From NCBI RefSeq assembly GCF_023856365.1, contig NC_064538.1:3117832-3181831 (forward strand): a stretch of 64,000 bases of DNA. Reading direction: 5' to 3'. The notes beneath the pieces are model-generated. The model saw only the letters and a program-made list of their open reading frames with translations. It was not told the origin of the DNA and ran no database searches. Position numbers and translations under genes: made by a program. Every line of letters starts with the position of its first letter. Position 1 is the stretch's first letter. This document shows, in pieces, positions 29,706-41,267 of the stretch. The stretch is from Brienomyrus brachyistius. Lineage: Eukaryota > Chordata > Actinopteri > Osteoglossiformes > Mormyridae.

Positions 29706-32260
29706 CCGCCAGTCACAGATTCCCTGCTGAAGATGACATTATAGATGCCCTGTGCCGGTGGAGTGTGTCACGTCAGCCATGTTGTGCTGTTTCAGCAGAG
29801 GCTGCGCATTTTGGCTCCTCGGGCAGCGACCCATTGATGTCCTGCCATAGAAGATACAGAAAGGCTGTGATACGGGAGCTAAAGCACAGGCTAAAGAATG
29901 TTAGCAGCATTTATATTAACATATTTATATTTACATTTAAAACGTTACGTGAGTGGTACATATGTGTATGGGTTTTTTTTATTTCATATTTAGATTCTAG
30001 TTTGCTGGTGGGTATTGGGTCACAGGGCCATTTGCATTGGGTTGCAGTGTGTAAAAAAAGTATTTTGAAATGGTTTTCACGTCTCAGTAATGCAAGAATT
30101 GTGCTTCTGTCACTGAACTATGTGCTATTTAGTATTACTGCATTTTTTTTTGTTTGTTTTTGTGAAATAACTTTGGTTCGAATGTTTAAAAATTCGGGTC
30201 GTGACTTAATGCCAGGAAAAATGTGGGTCCTAAGGCTACAGCAGATGAAAACCACTGTTCTAGCTAAAACGAGAACTGTATCTTCATGGCACACTGAGGA
30301 CATCTGCTGGAGATACGAGGAACGCCAACAGACTAGCTTTCTAGCGCTGGCTCTCTTTAAACTCCTATCAAGTAAACTAAAGGAGTGACTTCACTAAGAG
30401 ACACAGAACAGCTGGGTGAACCATTTACGATAAAAATATTAATTAATCATTGGGGAATGTGGGGTGGGCATGGATGTTTTGGGGAAGGGTACAAAGCCAT
30501 TCTACCCACGTGATTATGTATTTAGGTGTATAAACTAGGCTACAGCGTCTTTATCACATCGCGAGACTAATGTCTTTTCGTGACTAGTTCTTGTTCACTT
30601 TCCCCAGCTTCACTTATTTTTCTTTAATTTCTCAACAACGCATTACGGCCCGTTGGGCCTAGGCTCCTCTAGATGTCGCTGTTGAGCAGTGCGCGACATG
30701 AACGATATGAACAGCATATTTTTTTCTTCACAACTAACTAATATTATTGTGCATGAATTACATATGGCAATAGTGGAACTGTCTTGCACGCCTGTATCTG
30801 TTGCATCTTAGTCAGGACTGCTACTAACAGTCTTTATTTGGTGCGCACGGGGCTGCCCCGTTTGCGTTTATTTTCGCAGCTGAAAACTGTATACGCGCGT
30901 TCAAGCTGGATGGCACGTGCTGAAAGAAGGCAATAAAATGTAGTGCTAATAGATTTGACATACGTCAAGATATTAGCTAGCTGTTATGCCACCACTAGAA
31001 GGATAATAAAACAACGGAACTGGACGAATCAATAAAAGTGACATTTAGCAGCTTGCCATTAGAACAGAAATATAGATTAAAAGTTTGCCCAATGAAAAAT
31101 CTTTTCTTTTCTAGCAGTGAACGTGCTTTGGATGTGTTATTACCATAGGCGTAGATTTGATTTAGAAGGTCGGGAGGAGTCGTTCCCCACCCATTGCTGA
31201 GATGAGGGAAGGTCGCCCTCCTCAATAATATCACATAAAATGCCTGGTTTACAAAAATCACATACGATTAATATATCTCATAACATAATTAAAAGATTTT
31301 TTTCTTAAAGTTTTTATTTGGAGAAGCCCAACCCTCCGTTAAAATTATTTATTCTCAAATCCGGCTTCGGTAGGCAGACTGTCACTTCCAGACCCGCGAG
31401 TAAAAAGACGACTGACATAGAAAGGGGTGAGTGCAGAACATATTTTCTATCGTGACCAGTTCAGTAATGTCCTGGATTAGTGAAAATTGTGAGAACTGTA
31501 AAAGTATAAGGTGAAAAGAGCTGTGCTGTTAAATGGCAATCGAAATCCAACTTGTACTTGTATAATGAATAAACAATTAGCATAATATTAACTTATTTAG
31601 ACTGAATGATATTTCATTTACTAACTCTTTGATCCATCATTGCTAAATGTTAAGATATTCCCACAGTTCCTGCATTTGACACAGTACTGATCTCTCTATG
31701 TGGACCTTCTGCTCTTCCTGAAAATGTCCTGTATTTTATTGCCGTAACTTTTAGGTCGCATTATTTCCGGTGCTTGTTGCGGGGTCTTGACATGGCTGAG
31801 TCAGGCACGACAGTCTTTGCTATGAATGTCCCTGCTACGCTTCGAATGAAATTCTCAGGCAGATTCGCCGCTGTGAAAAGGCTTCACTCTTCATGAAAGG
31901 GCTCGAGATCTCAGGTGCCAGACCCCAGGGCTGTTTAGCTGCTGTTTTTCTTCTCTGACCCCAGTTACTCCATTGTTTTTCCGTATGCGTCACTTTACAC
32001 AGTCTGTTTGAAAGTAGGTGGTCCCTTGCAAATCTGCCAAATGTTTATACACTCAGTGCCATAAAAAAAGAATTCAGTGCTATAAAAACATCCACTTCGA
32101 CAAGAAACATAGTCCAAACAATTCTTCTCGTTTGGATGTGACCTTTAGTGGAATGTGTCTAAGTATTAAATTACGGACAATGTGCTGAAACCCAGCTGTT
32201 TAAAAGGATATCGTAACAAACGATGAGCATCTTACGGGAAACTTAATATTCTTTCTATAC
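29706..32260. other. Non-coding spacer
   Basis: It contains the longest unexplained plus-strand frame outside errfi1 and repeats apart from 50053-50742 (29765-30388, 207 residues). That frame has AT-driven hydrophobic runs and no recognisable domain. Its segment at 30180-30265 (GGGTCGTGACTTA...GAAAACCACTGTTCTAGC) looks like the end of an interspersed repeat. No gene is called. Confidence 0.5.
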
Positions 32261-32279
32261 TGGCGCCCTCTGCTGACCA
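32261..32279 (-). promoter_or_regulatory. CTCF-type motif, reverse orientation
   Basis: TGGCGCCCTCTGCTGACCA is the reverse complement of TGGTCAGCAGAGGGCGCCA, a very good match to the CTCF core CAGCAGAGGGCGC. The motif is read directly; occupancy is inferred. Confidence 0.6.
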
Positions 32280-32849
32280 TACACGCTTTTATACAGGAGA
32301 CCCCCTTGCACTCGTTCCAGGATTTAACAGATATCACGAATAACTAACAGCCAATCGTCCGTATCATACGGGAATTGGGACGAATAAGTTTTCAGTGGCG
32401 AGAGCGGCAAATTCGTTGCTGTTCCCATTTGAGACAAAACCACACATTCGAAACACAGATGGAAATATTCACCTCGTTTTTTTTAAATACAACGTGAACT
32501 TGGGAGAGCTTGTCTTTTTCATTCTAATCTGATGACTAACAGTGATTATGTTCATCGCTGACTTCAATCACAGCACTGATGGTCTACAAAGTTGCATTTT
32601 TTAAATATGCGTCTGTCCAGGTGGCTGATTTTATTTTCGCGGTGACTATTTACTTCACATCTGCCTTACATTATTTTCGCATGTATTTCGAAACAGGGTG
32701 GCTCCGAACTGCGGTTACCAACGGTGACACCCCTAGAAAATATGCGGACAGCAGTGTTGCCAGTTAGTAAAACTAACCAATCAATCTGGCAGCCCTGACC
32801 ACCACCCCCAGAAGCTTTTACCCTGCGCACTTATTGGTAGACTCTTGAT

Positions 32850-32990
32850 CCTACAGTACACAGGGTCAGACAGTCCCTGGAGTAAATGGGGATGAGGGTC
32901 ATGCTTACAGGTCCATCACCCTGACAGCTGAGGGACTTGAACCGACAACCTTCTGATTACAGGCACAGTGTCCTAACGGACAGTCACATC
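32850..32990 (-). mobile_element. tRNA-derived SINE (family B), reverse
   Basis: On the minus strand a tRNA-like head (TTAGGACACTGTGCCTGTAA; B-box GGTTCAAGTCC) is followed by TTTACTCCAGGGACTGTCTG. The A-box side is weak. It is the reverse counterpart of the copy at 23341-23610. Confidence 0.7.
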
Positions 32991-33130
32991 ACCCTCATGG
33001 CACCTTTCTACCGGCTTCATTATCCCTCCCCCCTTTTATACTTAAAAATGGCTGAAATGCAGGTGATACTCCCAGCAGGCTTTGTTCATAAGAAACTGAC
33101 GAAATGTTACCTTAGCCCTCCCTTACATAA

Positions 33131-33442
33131 AACCCATGCATCCATTTTCCAAACCGCTTATCCTACTGGGTCATGGGGGGTCTGGAAACAATGGGCACGA
33201 GGCAGGGAACAACCCAGGATGGGGGGCCAGCCCATGAAAGGGCACACTCACACCAGTCACATGCACTCCTACTGGCAATTTAGCAACTCCAATCAGCCTC
33301 AGCATGTTTTTGGACCATGGGGGGAAACCGGAGTACCCGGAGGAAACCCCACGATGACATGGGGAGAACATGCAAAGACTCGAACCCGGGTCCCAGAGGT
33401 GTGAGGTAACAGTGCTAACCACTGCACCACCATGCCGCCCCC
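33131..33442 (-). mobile_element. SINE family A, near-complete copy, reverse
   Basis: Read on the minus strand it has GGCGGCATGGTGGTGCAGTG (A-box), GACCCGGGTTCGAGTC (B-box), the TCCAAAAACATGCTGAGGCT body and the ATAAGCGGTTTGGAAAATGG end. It is about 310 bp and better preserved in its tRNA part than the copy at 22068. It generates spurious frames on both strands. Confidence 0.85.
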
Positions 33443-34138
33443 CTTACATAGCATTATTTTATAATTTTACATATTTAAGGGCCCCTGTAAGGGGCTGGGC
33501 CCCCTGAATCTGCCAGGATATCCATGCCCCTACACCACCCCTCATACAGGCAGGGTTTTTTGGCCGTTTGTAACTCCTGATATTTGAAAGGGCTCTACTC
33601 CGTTTTTTTTTTAAAGGCCACTAGCAATAAAGACAAAACCAAAGGCGGTGCTTGTCCACCATAACCACAATGTAGTCTGTAATGTGTCAACAGATCGCAG
33701 CACCACTCTATTTAAATAACCAGCCTAAAGATGCAATGGTTGTTAGAGGAACTGCGCCTGATTTTCAGACGCTGCTAGTGTTAGTTAATCGATGCGCCTT
33801 TGATTTACAATATCTTAAAATGAACAAAGAATTGTTGCTAACTTTACCCATAATAGCCTAAGACAAATCAACGATTACGTTTTGCCTATGGAAAGCAGGC
33901 ACATAAACTCGGTTTAGTCGGAGTAGGTAACGTTAACAAACAGAAACAAAATCTCTTTACTTAATAACATGTTGTGCCGCAGAAATGAGGTGCTCCTTAC
34001 GACCATATATATATTTTTTTTACGTTTATTTAAATGTATTTTAAAGACATTAATATTACTGTTACTTTCTATGGCTGCTGCCTGTTTGTGCTTAGACTCA
34101 AACAGACGTTGAGGTTCTACGTCCTTCTCAGCTCATTG

Positions 34139-34154
34139 CCACCAGATGGCGCCA
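34139..34154 (+). promoter_or_regulatory. CTCF-type motif, forward orientation
   Basis: CCACCAGATGGCGCCA fits the CTCF core (CCASYAGRKGGCRSY) with no mismatch I can see. It lies 1.9 kb from the reverse-oriented motif at 32261, and the two point away from each other. Confidence 0.6.
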
Positions 34155-36730
34155 ACAGACTTTAAAAATAAAGCTCCGCCGCAGGTTTTCAAAGCTTTCT
34201 AACTCGTGAGGACCTTGTATACTTTGATACAGGGGCGCAGTAGAGGCACTTAACAGAGGTCCCTAAATACATAAAATTATATATTGGCCCCGAATTTCCA
34301 GACACTGTGCTCTTGATATATCTCACAATCTGATCTAGTATGAAACAAGAAATCTGCTCTTATTTTGTCAAAATTTGGAAAAGGATTGTGCGATCTGACT
34401 ATATAATATTAGCACAAAATAACCACATTAGTAAGATGAATGGGTATTCATGGATGTGCCAGCATCCCTCAGATTCTGAGAACATTACTGAGCTTGGATT
34501 CTCACAGCTATATAACAATAAACAAACGATTAACCCAACAGTGGTGTCTAATCAGGATATAACTCGAAAATTGAAATCGACAGATGTTATGCAGGTGAGG
34601 ATTTTTTGAAGACGCAAGAAACATGTACTGCATAAATTAACTCGTTTATTTGTTCGTTTAATACATTACAGAGTATCGCACATGGGAGTTTGACACATCA
34701 CAGCATATCGTAATAGTGTATGTGTTTTTACAACAGCAGATAACACCAGTTAATCTTGGATTTAACAGTGCATTTATTTGGTGTTTTTAAGATTTTGACG
34801 TACACCAAGAAGCATTGACGATATCACATTTTTAACATAGTTAGCATGTAAACATTAACCTAACCAGCTGTGTAAGATGATGCAGGCATTATTAAAGTCA
34901 ATAGCAAGGCTTGTTTGTAAATGTTTCCATGGACCTGACAATCAAACAAATAAAAAGCAAAATAGTGTATCTCAGATACAACAGGAGGAGTTACATTTAA
35001 CCATTTAAAAATTGTACTGACGGCTGTCATTTGTCAGGACACACAATGAATCAGAAAGTAGGGCAGGCCTGGGTGTTCTTGCTTAAGACGTTTCAAGGTG
35101 TGCTCGACAAAACAAAAGGTCAGTAATATCCGTCCATCCCTCTCAAAGGAAGTACTGATGTAATCTCTCCCATTTCTAACCTTCTAAGTATGTGACAATC
35201 ATGCCGTTCGTTAGCCACTCCTGGCAGAACGCACCATGTCAGACGGACGCGAGAGCCAATCCCAGGGCCGGATTATGAATGTTAAGGCGGAACAGGCATG
35301 TGGGTAATCTAACACTGAGAAAAATGGAGATTTACAGGATTGGTCCAAGAAGCACTGACATGCTCTTGACTCAGTAGTATTGGTTTTCGTGCAGAGGCAA
35401 AAAGAATGAGAGGGATCTCAGAATGGATGCACCTCCTCCAGTCTCTATTGCTTTCAGCCAAATCTAACTTCGTATCCTTTTTCTATTTTCACAAATTCCA
35501 GGCAAACGCAACCTTTGTGTTTATCGAATGTTACGTGTCAATTTATTTACCGTAATTTTCATGTATTTTGTTTCCTTCCCAATTACATCCAGTTTCCGGT
35601 GTACCATCATCTAGAATTCGTGGGACCACACCCTCTGCTGTCATTATTGAACTGGTACTACCGGCCGCAGCCAAGCCTGTGTGATGGAAGGGATCCCAAA
35701 CCCAGTGCGCTACACTACGTGCCGTGTCGTACATCGTCCAGAACAACCTGTTTCTGCAGGAACTGAGTCACCTGCTTCATTAAGTCAGGCAGCTGTTTAG
35801 GGTGAACTTATTTGTAACTGTATTTGAACATTGGATTGGCTTCTCTTGCAAACTACATCCAGCAGTGTGGCCTGGACTACTAAAGTAATCGTTAAAACTG
35901 GATGAAGGGACAGTTGGATGAATGAAGAAAATATGTGTAACTACAACTGGATTTGAAAGTGGCTTTGGCCGTTACTTTCATGTTAAGAAGCTTTGATAGG
36001 TGACTAATGGTTTTTCCATTGAAAGCGAAGATATTCCATCGGATTAAATGTTGAATTTTAAAAAGTGTAAATCCATTTAAAATTTTATCGAATGCACTGC
36101 GTAAATCTGTGAAAAGTAGCACTGTAACATACATCTGTAAGTAAAGGAAAAGTTACTTTAATATTTGACAGAAGTATTTAACAAATTCACCATCTGCTAA
36201 CAATTTACTGAAAATATATATATTCTAGAAAAGTATTATAATACATTCACATTCAGAATATTATTGTGCATAATTAAAATAAAACAGCAGAGGCAGGAAT
36301 TGAAAAAAAAAATCCTTCATGTTCTTTAATAGAGGTCTGACAGATTCTCTGCTATTGCATGGTTCAGAACTCCTCAGTGACAGAACATCTGCCTTTGAAA
36401 CAAACATCCACAGTGCAGCTGGCAGGGGTTACACGGACAGCAGCATCCCCCAGGCTGAGCAACACAAAATCCACTTACCCCCCCACACACATACACACAC
36501 AACACAAGTGCACATTCAGGCACAAATATGCTTAGGTCAAGCTGTCATCACAGAAACACGGGAAAACGCTCCCTCCCCAGCTCCCGCACGGCATTCGTCC
36601 AACGCACGCTATACATTCACCAGGTGAAACATACATGTACAGTAACCTTAATGTGAAGCTGATGAACAGAAAAAAAGGCTAGCAAACCTGCAATACGCGC
36701 TTGATTTTTCACATCACGAGACACTTAAGA
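34155..36730. other. Non-coding spacer
   Basis: AT-rich DNA without a supported gene; it may contain the distal part of the errfi1 3' UTR at its right end. A plus-strand frame at 34340-34609 (89 residues) and one at 35515-35766 have no recognisable features. Confidence 0.5.
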
Positions 36731-36761
36731 CGGTGCTTCTCAATCCGGTTCTCAGTGACCG

Positions 36762-36950
36762 CCAGACAGTCCATGTTTTTGCTCCCTGCCAGACAGCCCA
36801 TGTTTTTGCTCCCTGCCAGACAGCCCATGTTTTTGCTCCCTGCCAGACAGTCCACGTTTTTGCTCCCTGCCAGACAGCCCATGTTTTTGCTCCCTGCCAG
36901 ACAGTCCACGTTTTTGCTCCCTGCCAGACAGTCCACGTTTTTGCTCCTTC
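36762..36950. repeat. 27-bp minisatellite, seven copies
   Basis: Seven head-to-tail units of the form CCAGACAGYCCAYGTTTTTG plus CTCCCTG, differing mainly at two C/T positions that recur among copies. Because 27 is a multiple of three, all frames stay open and yield spurious repeat proteins on both strands. Confidence 0.95.
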
Positions 36951-36987
36951 CCTGGGAGCTGGGAGGGAGCAAAAATGTGTAGCATCT

Positions 36988-37009
36988 GGGGGGGGGGGGG
37001 GGGGGGGGG
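36988..37009. repeat. Poly-G run (22)
   Basis: Twenty-two consecutive G inside the MITE at 36731-37040. Confidence 0.95.
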
Positions 37010-37048
37010 AGTCCCCGAAGACCCTGGTTGGGAAACACTGTCTTAAGG

Positions 37049-37713
37049 GATTAGGGGATTTATCCTTCATTGGAGAATTATTTAACATCACCGCCTATGC
37101 TATTAGGTTACAGTGACAAGTGTGCTTTGGAGAGGCCACCCTCTGTGTGCTGCCTGCATGGCAGCCATGCTTGCTGAAGTACCTCGTACATGGCGAGTCT
37201 GAGCTGACAAAGCACCTTGAAGAAATACTATCCACGCCTTGTTCTGCGAAGTGCAACGTACCAAACATCAGCTACAAGTCCAGCTCGAGCTGTGACTCCA
37301 CCATATCAGTGGCACCTCAAAACAAAAAACAGCTTCTATACCAAAAAGAAAACAGTCATGATAAGAACAGAACAGCCAAAGCCGTTTCCGGTCCATTTCA
37401 CTGGCCACGGGTGAGATGCCGGAGCAACAAACAAACTCATATACTACATCTGTCACTTGTGTTTGACTTTTAGATCAAAATAGCCCACTGAGTAAACCAA
37501 CAGAAAGGGTAAAAAACTAAGTAGCTGTGTGGAAAGTTTCTTTTTAATACCACATTTAGTCTCTAATAAAATAAAATAACATAGTTAGACACTGAGATCC
37601 TTAATGGTGCGAGAAAGAGAGCAGCTGTGAGTATTTTATACGTTTAGGTCCTCAGGCACCGTTTGTCGTTCGTATTCTTTGACTTTTTCACTCCCCCCCC
37701 CGGCTGTCTAAGG
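37049..37713 (-). other. errfi1: Probable errfi1 3' UTR / downstream flank
   Basis: This lies directly after the errfi1 stop codon. Only weak variants of a poly-A signal are seen on the minus strand (TATAAA at 37640-37635, ATTAAA at 37548-37543), so the transcript end is undecided and could even extend through the MITE. A 117-residue plus-strand frame at 37120-37473 is judged to be chance. Confidence 0.45.
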
Positions 37714-38825
37714 CTATACCAAGTGTATATGTGCTTTCTGTCGAGCCTCGCAATCCCAGTCTAGGCTCGAAGGGCTGTCGCTCTCGCTGTCCGTCTCCTT
37801 AAAGAACTTGTCGATCTTGTCCCCGTCTAAGTAGACAGGGCGCTTGGGGAGGAGGAAGTAGTGGGTGGTGCTGGCCTTCTTGCCGTTCTCCATGATGGGT
37901 AGGATGCAGGGGGAGTGGGGAGTCTGCGAGCCCAGGCTGTGCTGCCTCTGTAGGGCCCGGCTCACGTACTTGGGGTTGGGGGCAAAGCTTTGGGTGGCGG
38001 GCATTACACCGTTGATGTATATGGGGAGACTCTTGGGGCTGGGAGTCCGAGGACTGCTGCAGGATCGCGGATCCCTTGGCGGCACTTTGGGGGGCTTGTC
38101 CTCGTCACTGCAGCCCCCAAAAGGCACCTCGGCCGACCAGCGGCGGAGGTCGGCGCCCTTGGATGGTCGCGGCGGGATGGGGATCCGCGGGGGCACCTCT
38201 GGTTTGTCTTGGGCGCGGGTGCTTGGGTTTGTGGAGGAGAGACGCAGGCCGGCGGGTTTGTTCAGGGAGCCCACAGGACCCGAATGGGACCGTCGCAGCC
38301 TCCGCTGGGGGCGCTCGTGCTGCCTGGGCACCTCGCGGGTGGCCGGTTGCCTGGTAACGGGAGGCGATGCTTGAGGAGATGATGGCACCTCCTCCTCCGG
38401 GACGCCGTCTCCGCTTGGCCCGTCATAGTAGGCGTAGTTGATCTGCCCGCAGCCCCTGAAACTGCGCCGGCTCAGGGCACCGTATCGGAAGCCCACGGGC
38501 TTGGCGCACGACTCTGGCACCAGCCGCTGGCTCTCGTCCGTGCTGGTGAAGAACTCCACCTCGTTATCCATGGCCTCGTCCGAGGAGAGGTCCACCGGGC
38601 CGGGAAGCGGCGGAAGGGGCTTAGTACCGCGGCCCGACGTCAGAGGAGGGGCGTGCTCGTACACAGACAACCGCTGGAAGGAAGGAACCACCTGGTCACC
38701 TTCGGGGGAGCTGAGGGAGGAGAGCTCGGGGCTGGGGGTCAGGATGAGCAGGGACGGCCGGAACTTCTTGGGGGGGAGACGTTGGGCACCAGGGCTCTGC
38801 GGTGAGCAGGGGAGAGCCGACTGTC
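37714..38825 (-). CDS. errfi1: errfi1 coding exon 4 (main exon, stop codon)
   Basis: The exon is 1112 bp and GC-rich, unlike its surroundings. It starts after a TGCAG acceptor with GA, completing a glycine codon begun in exon 3, and encodes 369 residues to TAG at 37716-37714. It holds the proline-rich SH3-ligand stretches, the 14-3-3-type site and both ErbB-binding segments. The frame runs upstream of the GTG at 38691 as SSPEGDQVV, so that codon is internal, not a start. Antisense frames over this exon (for example 37865-38374 plus) are shadows of its GC-rich codon use. Confidence 0.96.
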
Positions 38826-41267
38826 CTGCAGGGATACATCACACCAAACGCCGGTTAGATGGCACAACTCTCACAATTAGCTTTCTCTTGAAAATTCACA
38901 ATTTATTGATTACATTTCTATATTTTATTAAACTCTTCCTCAGTAGGCAGCTCCCGCGTATTTAACTTTTTTTTTTTTTTGCTTTTGTTCCGGGGCAATA
39001 CACATCCAGACAAAAACACTTCCAGCAAAAACATCCCAAACAGCCACAACATAAACTTGTGGTATTATTATTGGGGGAGTCATTTTAAGCGTGTAAATTC
39101 CCATGACCTTACTTAAGTACGACAGCACCACAATAATCTTTTCCAGCACGGTTCCTACAAATGAGCCTAAGCTTATCTCTGGCTGAAGCTTCCTTGTTAG
39201 ATTAGGTCAATGTTGGCAGCTGTTACGAGGACGCGGAACATCTCGCGCATCGCCACCCCTGTGCATTTATTATTATTATTATTATTATTTTATTATTATT
39301 ATAATTCACGACAATCTGTGAGCTCGGCTAAGTCGCAAACGTGAGAGGTCCTCCGCTGAGCTAGCGGGATGCTCTCAAGGTTATATTCATAAAAGAGCGC
39401 GACTGTCAAACCACCGTCTGTCTTCCCACGTAGCGCATTAAAAAATGACAAGGTATCCGTGGCTGCAGTAACGATAAATATCTGCAATAACATTGTCTGT
39501 GTCGTAAACATGGATTTACGCTGTCCTGACTGTGCTCGACCGACCGCGGAACTGTTGCAAGCCTAATACTGCTGACGTACAAAACCAACATAATTTTCCA
39601 AACGTAGCAAAAAACTTTTTTTAAAAATACTGATTACTGCGCTTTTATTTATGATGCATTGTAGTATAACCTCTAATTAATGCAAGCGTGTATCAATAAT
39701 TTTAACAATACTAAGGTAATCTTAATACCACTTTCGTTGTTTTGTATATAAGTAGCTTGAATAGTTTATATATGTACACCTTTTCAGAGTGTTCCTTGTA
39801 GTAACTGGTTGTTTAAAGCTATCTGATGCTGAACCAGAGATCTTGTGGGGAAAAAGCGTTTGTGAGAGTCACAAATGTACCGTTGGCTGTTATGTCTGGT
39901 TGTCAAACCTGCAGCTTCGTCCCTCTACATTTGTTAGTTTGTTTGGCTCCGGTGTGGGTTATGGACACGTTGTGCAGTTTGAAGACATGGGTCTGATCTC
40001 AAGGCAAGCCAAACCAGTTACACTAGATGTCATTTTCTTACCAGTTTAACTGGGTGAAGGGTATTTCTTCAAACCCACAGCTGTTTTAAACAAGCTAATC
40101 GGCGTGCACCTTTGATCTAAACCAAAATGTTGCCTTTTATCTGCCAAAACCCTATACTTTTTAAACATTCACAAAAAGAACTTGGATAGCAGGCCTGCAC
40201 CCAGACAAATTTTGGGGGCGGGGGTCAAACCTGTAACCTTACTTCTTGTCTACATGCCTGCAGGAATGGGCTGAGTGGTCACTGCCCCTGACGACTGTCC
40301 CACAACCCTTTTCAAAACTCCCACCCAGAACAAGACAATTTTACGCCTCTAATAAACTGCGTGTCAGAAGCCCGCCGCTTACCCGTTACATTACACGAAA
40401 TACATCATTTCAGCTAGTCTGCTATGTCAGTCCCATTATTACGGAACAATGAATTAATGTAGCCTATAGCGAATGAGGGCAGTCGGATGGAAAACTCCCG
40501 CTAAACTAAAGGCTGACCTTTATTGTCACCATATATTTATACTCAGCAGGATGCCCGGCTTGCCGGTAACATGCGCGGTAGCTGTACTCACCGTCGAAGG
40601 CGTCAGACACGGGGACCCGTTGCTGCGGTTTCAGCCTGCACTCCGCTGGAACCGCATCCAGCTCGAAGCAAAAGCTGCGACGAGAACAGCGGCGTGATGG
40701 AGCGATACGGATAATCTCCGATTCGACTGAGCATAAAGCACCATCACAGCCCACATATCAGTACAATGCAGATATACTTCTCTAAAGAAATGATGCAATG
40801 TTCATTTAGGGGTAAAGGTCTTAAATTTCGCCTAGGTTTATGTTAAACATGTGTCTAATAGTTATAATATTAGTAATAATTGATACTTTAGTTATATGCA
40901 AGTAACATGTGCATGTTTATCACCTTTGTGTTTACCTCTTTTAAAATTTTATTATGATAGGACAAGTAGAGCAACTGAAAACTTTCGCTAATTTGGTTTT
41001 TAAGAAGCATCCTGTAAGTTGCCCTGTTACATTTACAGACGGCTACTAGTAAAATATCCAGTAAACGCCTCCTGCTTCTCATTTCAACAACAATTTACGC
41101 AAAAGCCATTTTAAAAAAAAGTTTTAACCGCCCACCCACTTGTTGAGGTGGTGCTGCTGTTCCCAGCAGGACCCGGCGACGTCCGCGCCGTGACAGCGGC
41201 TGCCGTGCGCGAAGGCGCTCCTCAGCGGCAGGCGTATCCCCGGGGCGCCCAGGCTGGCGGCGGACAT
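37714..41267 (-). CDS. errfi1: ERBB receptor feedback inhibitor 1 (MIG-6), complete
   Basis: This cytoplasmic adaptor is induced by growth factors and binds the EGFR/ErbB kinase C-lobe to block activation. Joining 41267-41140, 40674-40592 and 38825-37714 gives exactly 441 codons (440 residues plus TAG); human ERRFI1 has 462 residues as I recall. The N-terminus ([20 protein letters not shown]) aligns with the human CRIB-like start. Further on come [24 protein letters not shown] (about 190-205), the 14-3-3-type site RRSHSGP (about 248-254), [13 protein letters not shown], and RRWSAEV...[12 protein letters not shown] with [17 protein letters not shown] (ErbB-binding segment 1, about 298-359). 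[10 protein letters not shown]...[10 protein letters not shown] (segment 2) follows. Human THYYLLP is THYFLLP here: the first tyrosine (about residue 393) is kept and the second is F. The C-terminus is shorter than in human. Confidence 0.95.
38826..40591 (-). other. errfi1: errfi1 intron 3
   Basis: 1766 bp with donor GACG|GTGAGT and acceptor CCCTGCAG. It contains a poly-A/poly-T run at 38967-38980, a TTA microsatellite at 39267-39304 and no coding signal. Confidence 0.85.
39267..39304. repeat. (TTA)n microsatellite
   Basis: About 12 TTA units with one T insertion, within errfi1 intron 3. Confidence 0.9.
40592..40674 (-). CDS. errfi1: errfi1 coding exon 3
   Basis: This 83-bp exon has acceptor CTCGTCGCAG|C and donor TTCGACG|GTGAGT. 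With two bases from exon 2 it encodes [19 protein letters not shown] then RVPVSDAFD, and it hands one base to exon 4. The phrase [20 protein letters not shown] parallels human NNFLNIDPITMAYSLN...QERLIP. Phases on both sides fit only this frame. Confidence 0.9.
41140..41267 (-). CDS. errfi1: errfi1 coding exon 2 with start codon
   Basis: The ATG (41267-41265, context GGACAATGT with A at -3) opens 42 residues plus two bases: [42 protein letters not shown]. They correspond to human MSIAGVAAQEIRVPLKTGF..., the Cdc42-binding CRIB-like N-terminus. The donor AACAA|GTGGGT is weaker than consensus but is the only one giving a correct join to exon 3. The overlapping 70-residue frame at 41095-41307 is in another frame and is rejected. 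Confidence 0.9.

Larger units (their letters stand above)
36731..37040. mobile_element. hAT-type MITE with expanded internal minisatellite
   Basis: The ends CGGTGCTTCTCAATCC and (read on the other strand) CAGTGTTTCCCAACC are inverted repeats. The flanking octamers ACTTAAGA (36723-36730) and TCTTAAGG (37041-37048) match at six of eight positions, as expected for an old hAT target duplication. The inside shares GTTTTTGCTCCCT...GGGAGGGAGCAAAA with the foldback MITE at 56908-57054. It carries a 27-bp tandem array (36762-36950) and a G22 run (36988-37009). Confidence 0.65.

Noticed and set aside
29765..30388. 207-residue plus-strand frame with hydrophobic stretches
   Set aside because: The hydrophobicity comes from T-rich sequence, part of the frame lies in a likely interspersed repeat, and no family is recognised.
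32850..32990. tRNA gene suspected from a good B-box (GGTTCAAGTCC)
   Set aside because: The cloverleaf cannot be completed and the sequence continues into a SINE body.
32937..33422. 155-residue plus frame and 83-residue minus frame
   Set aside because: Both are translations of the two SINE copies at 32850-32990 and 33131-33442.
36701..37116. Repeat proteins of about 100-127 residues on both strands
   Set aside because: They come from a seven-copy 27-bp minisatellite inside a MITE; the unit length is a multiple of three.
37865..38965. Plus-strand frames of 93-175 residues
   Set aside because: They are antisense shadows of the GC-rich errfi1 main exon.
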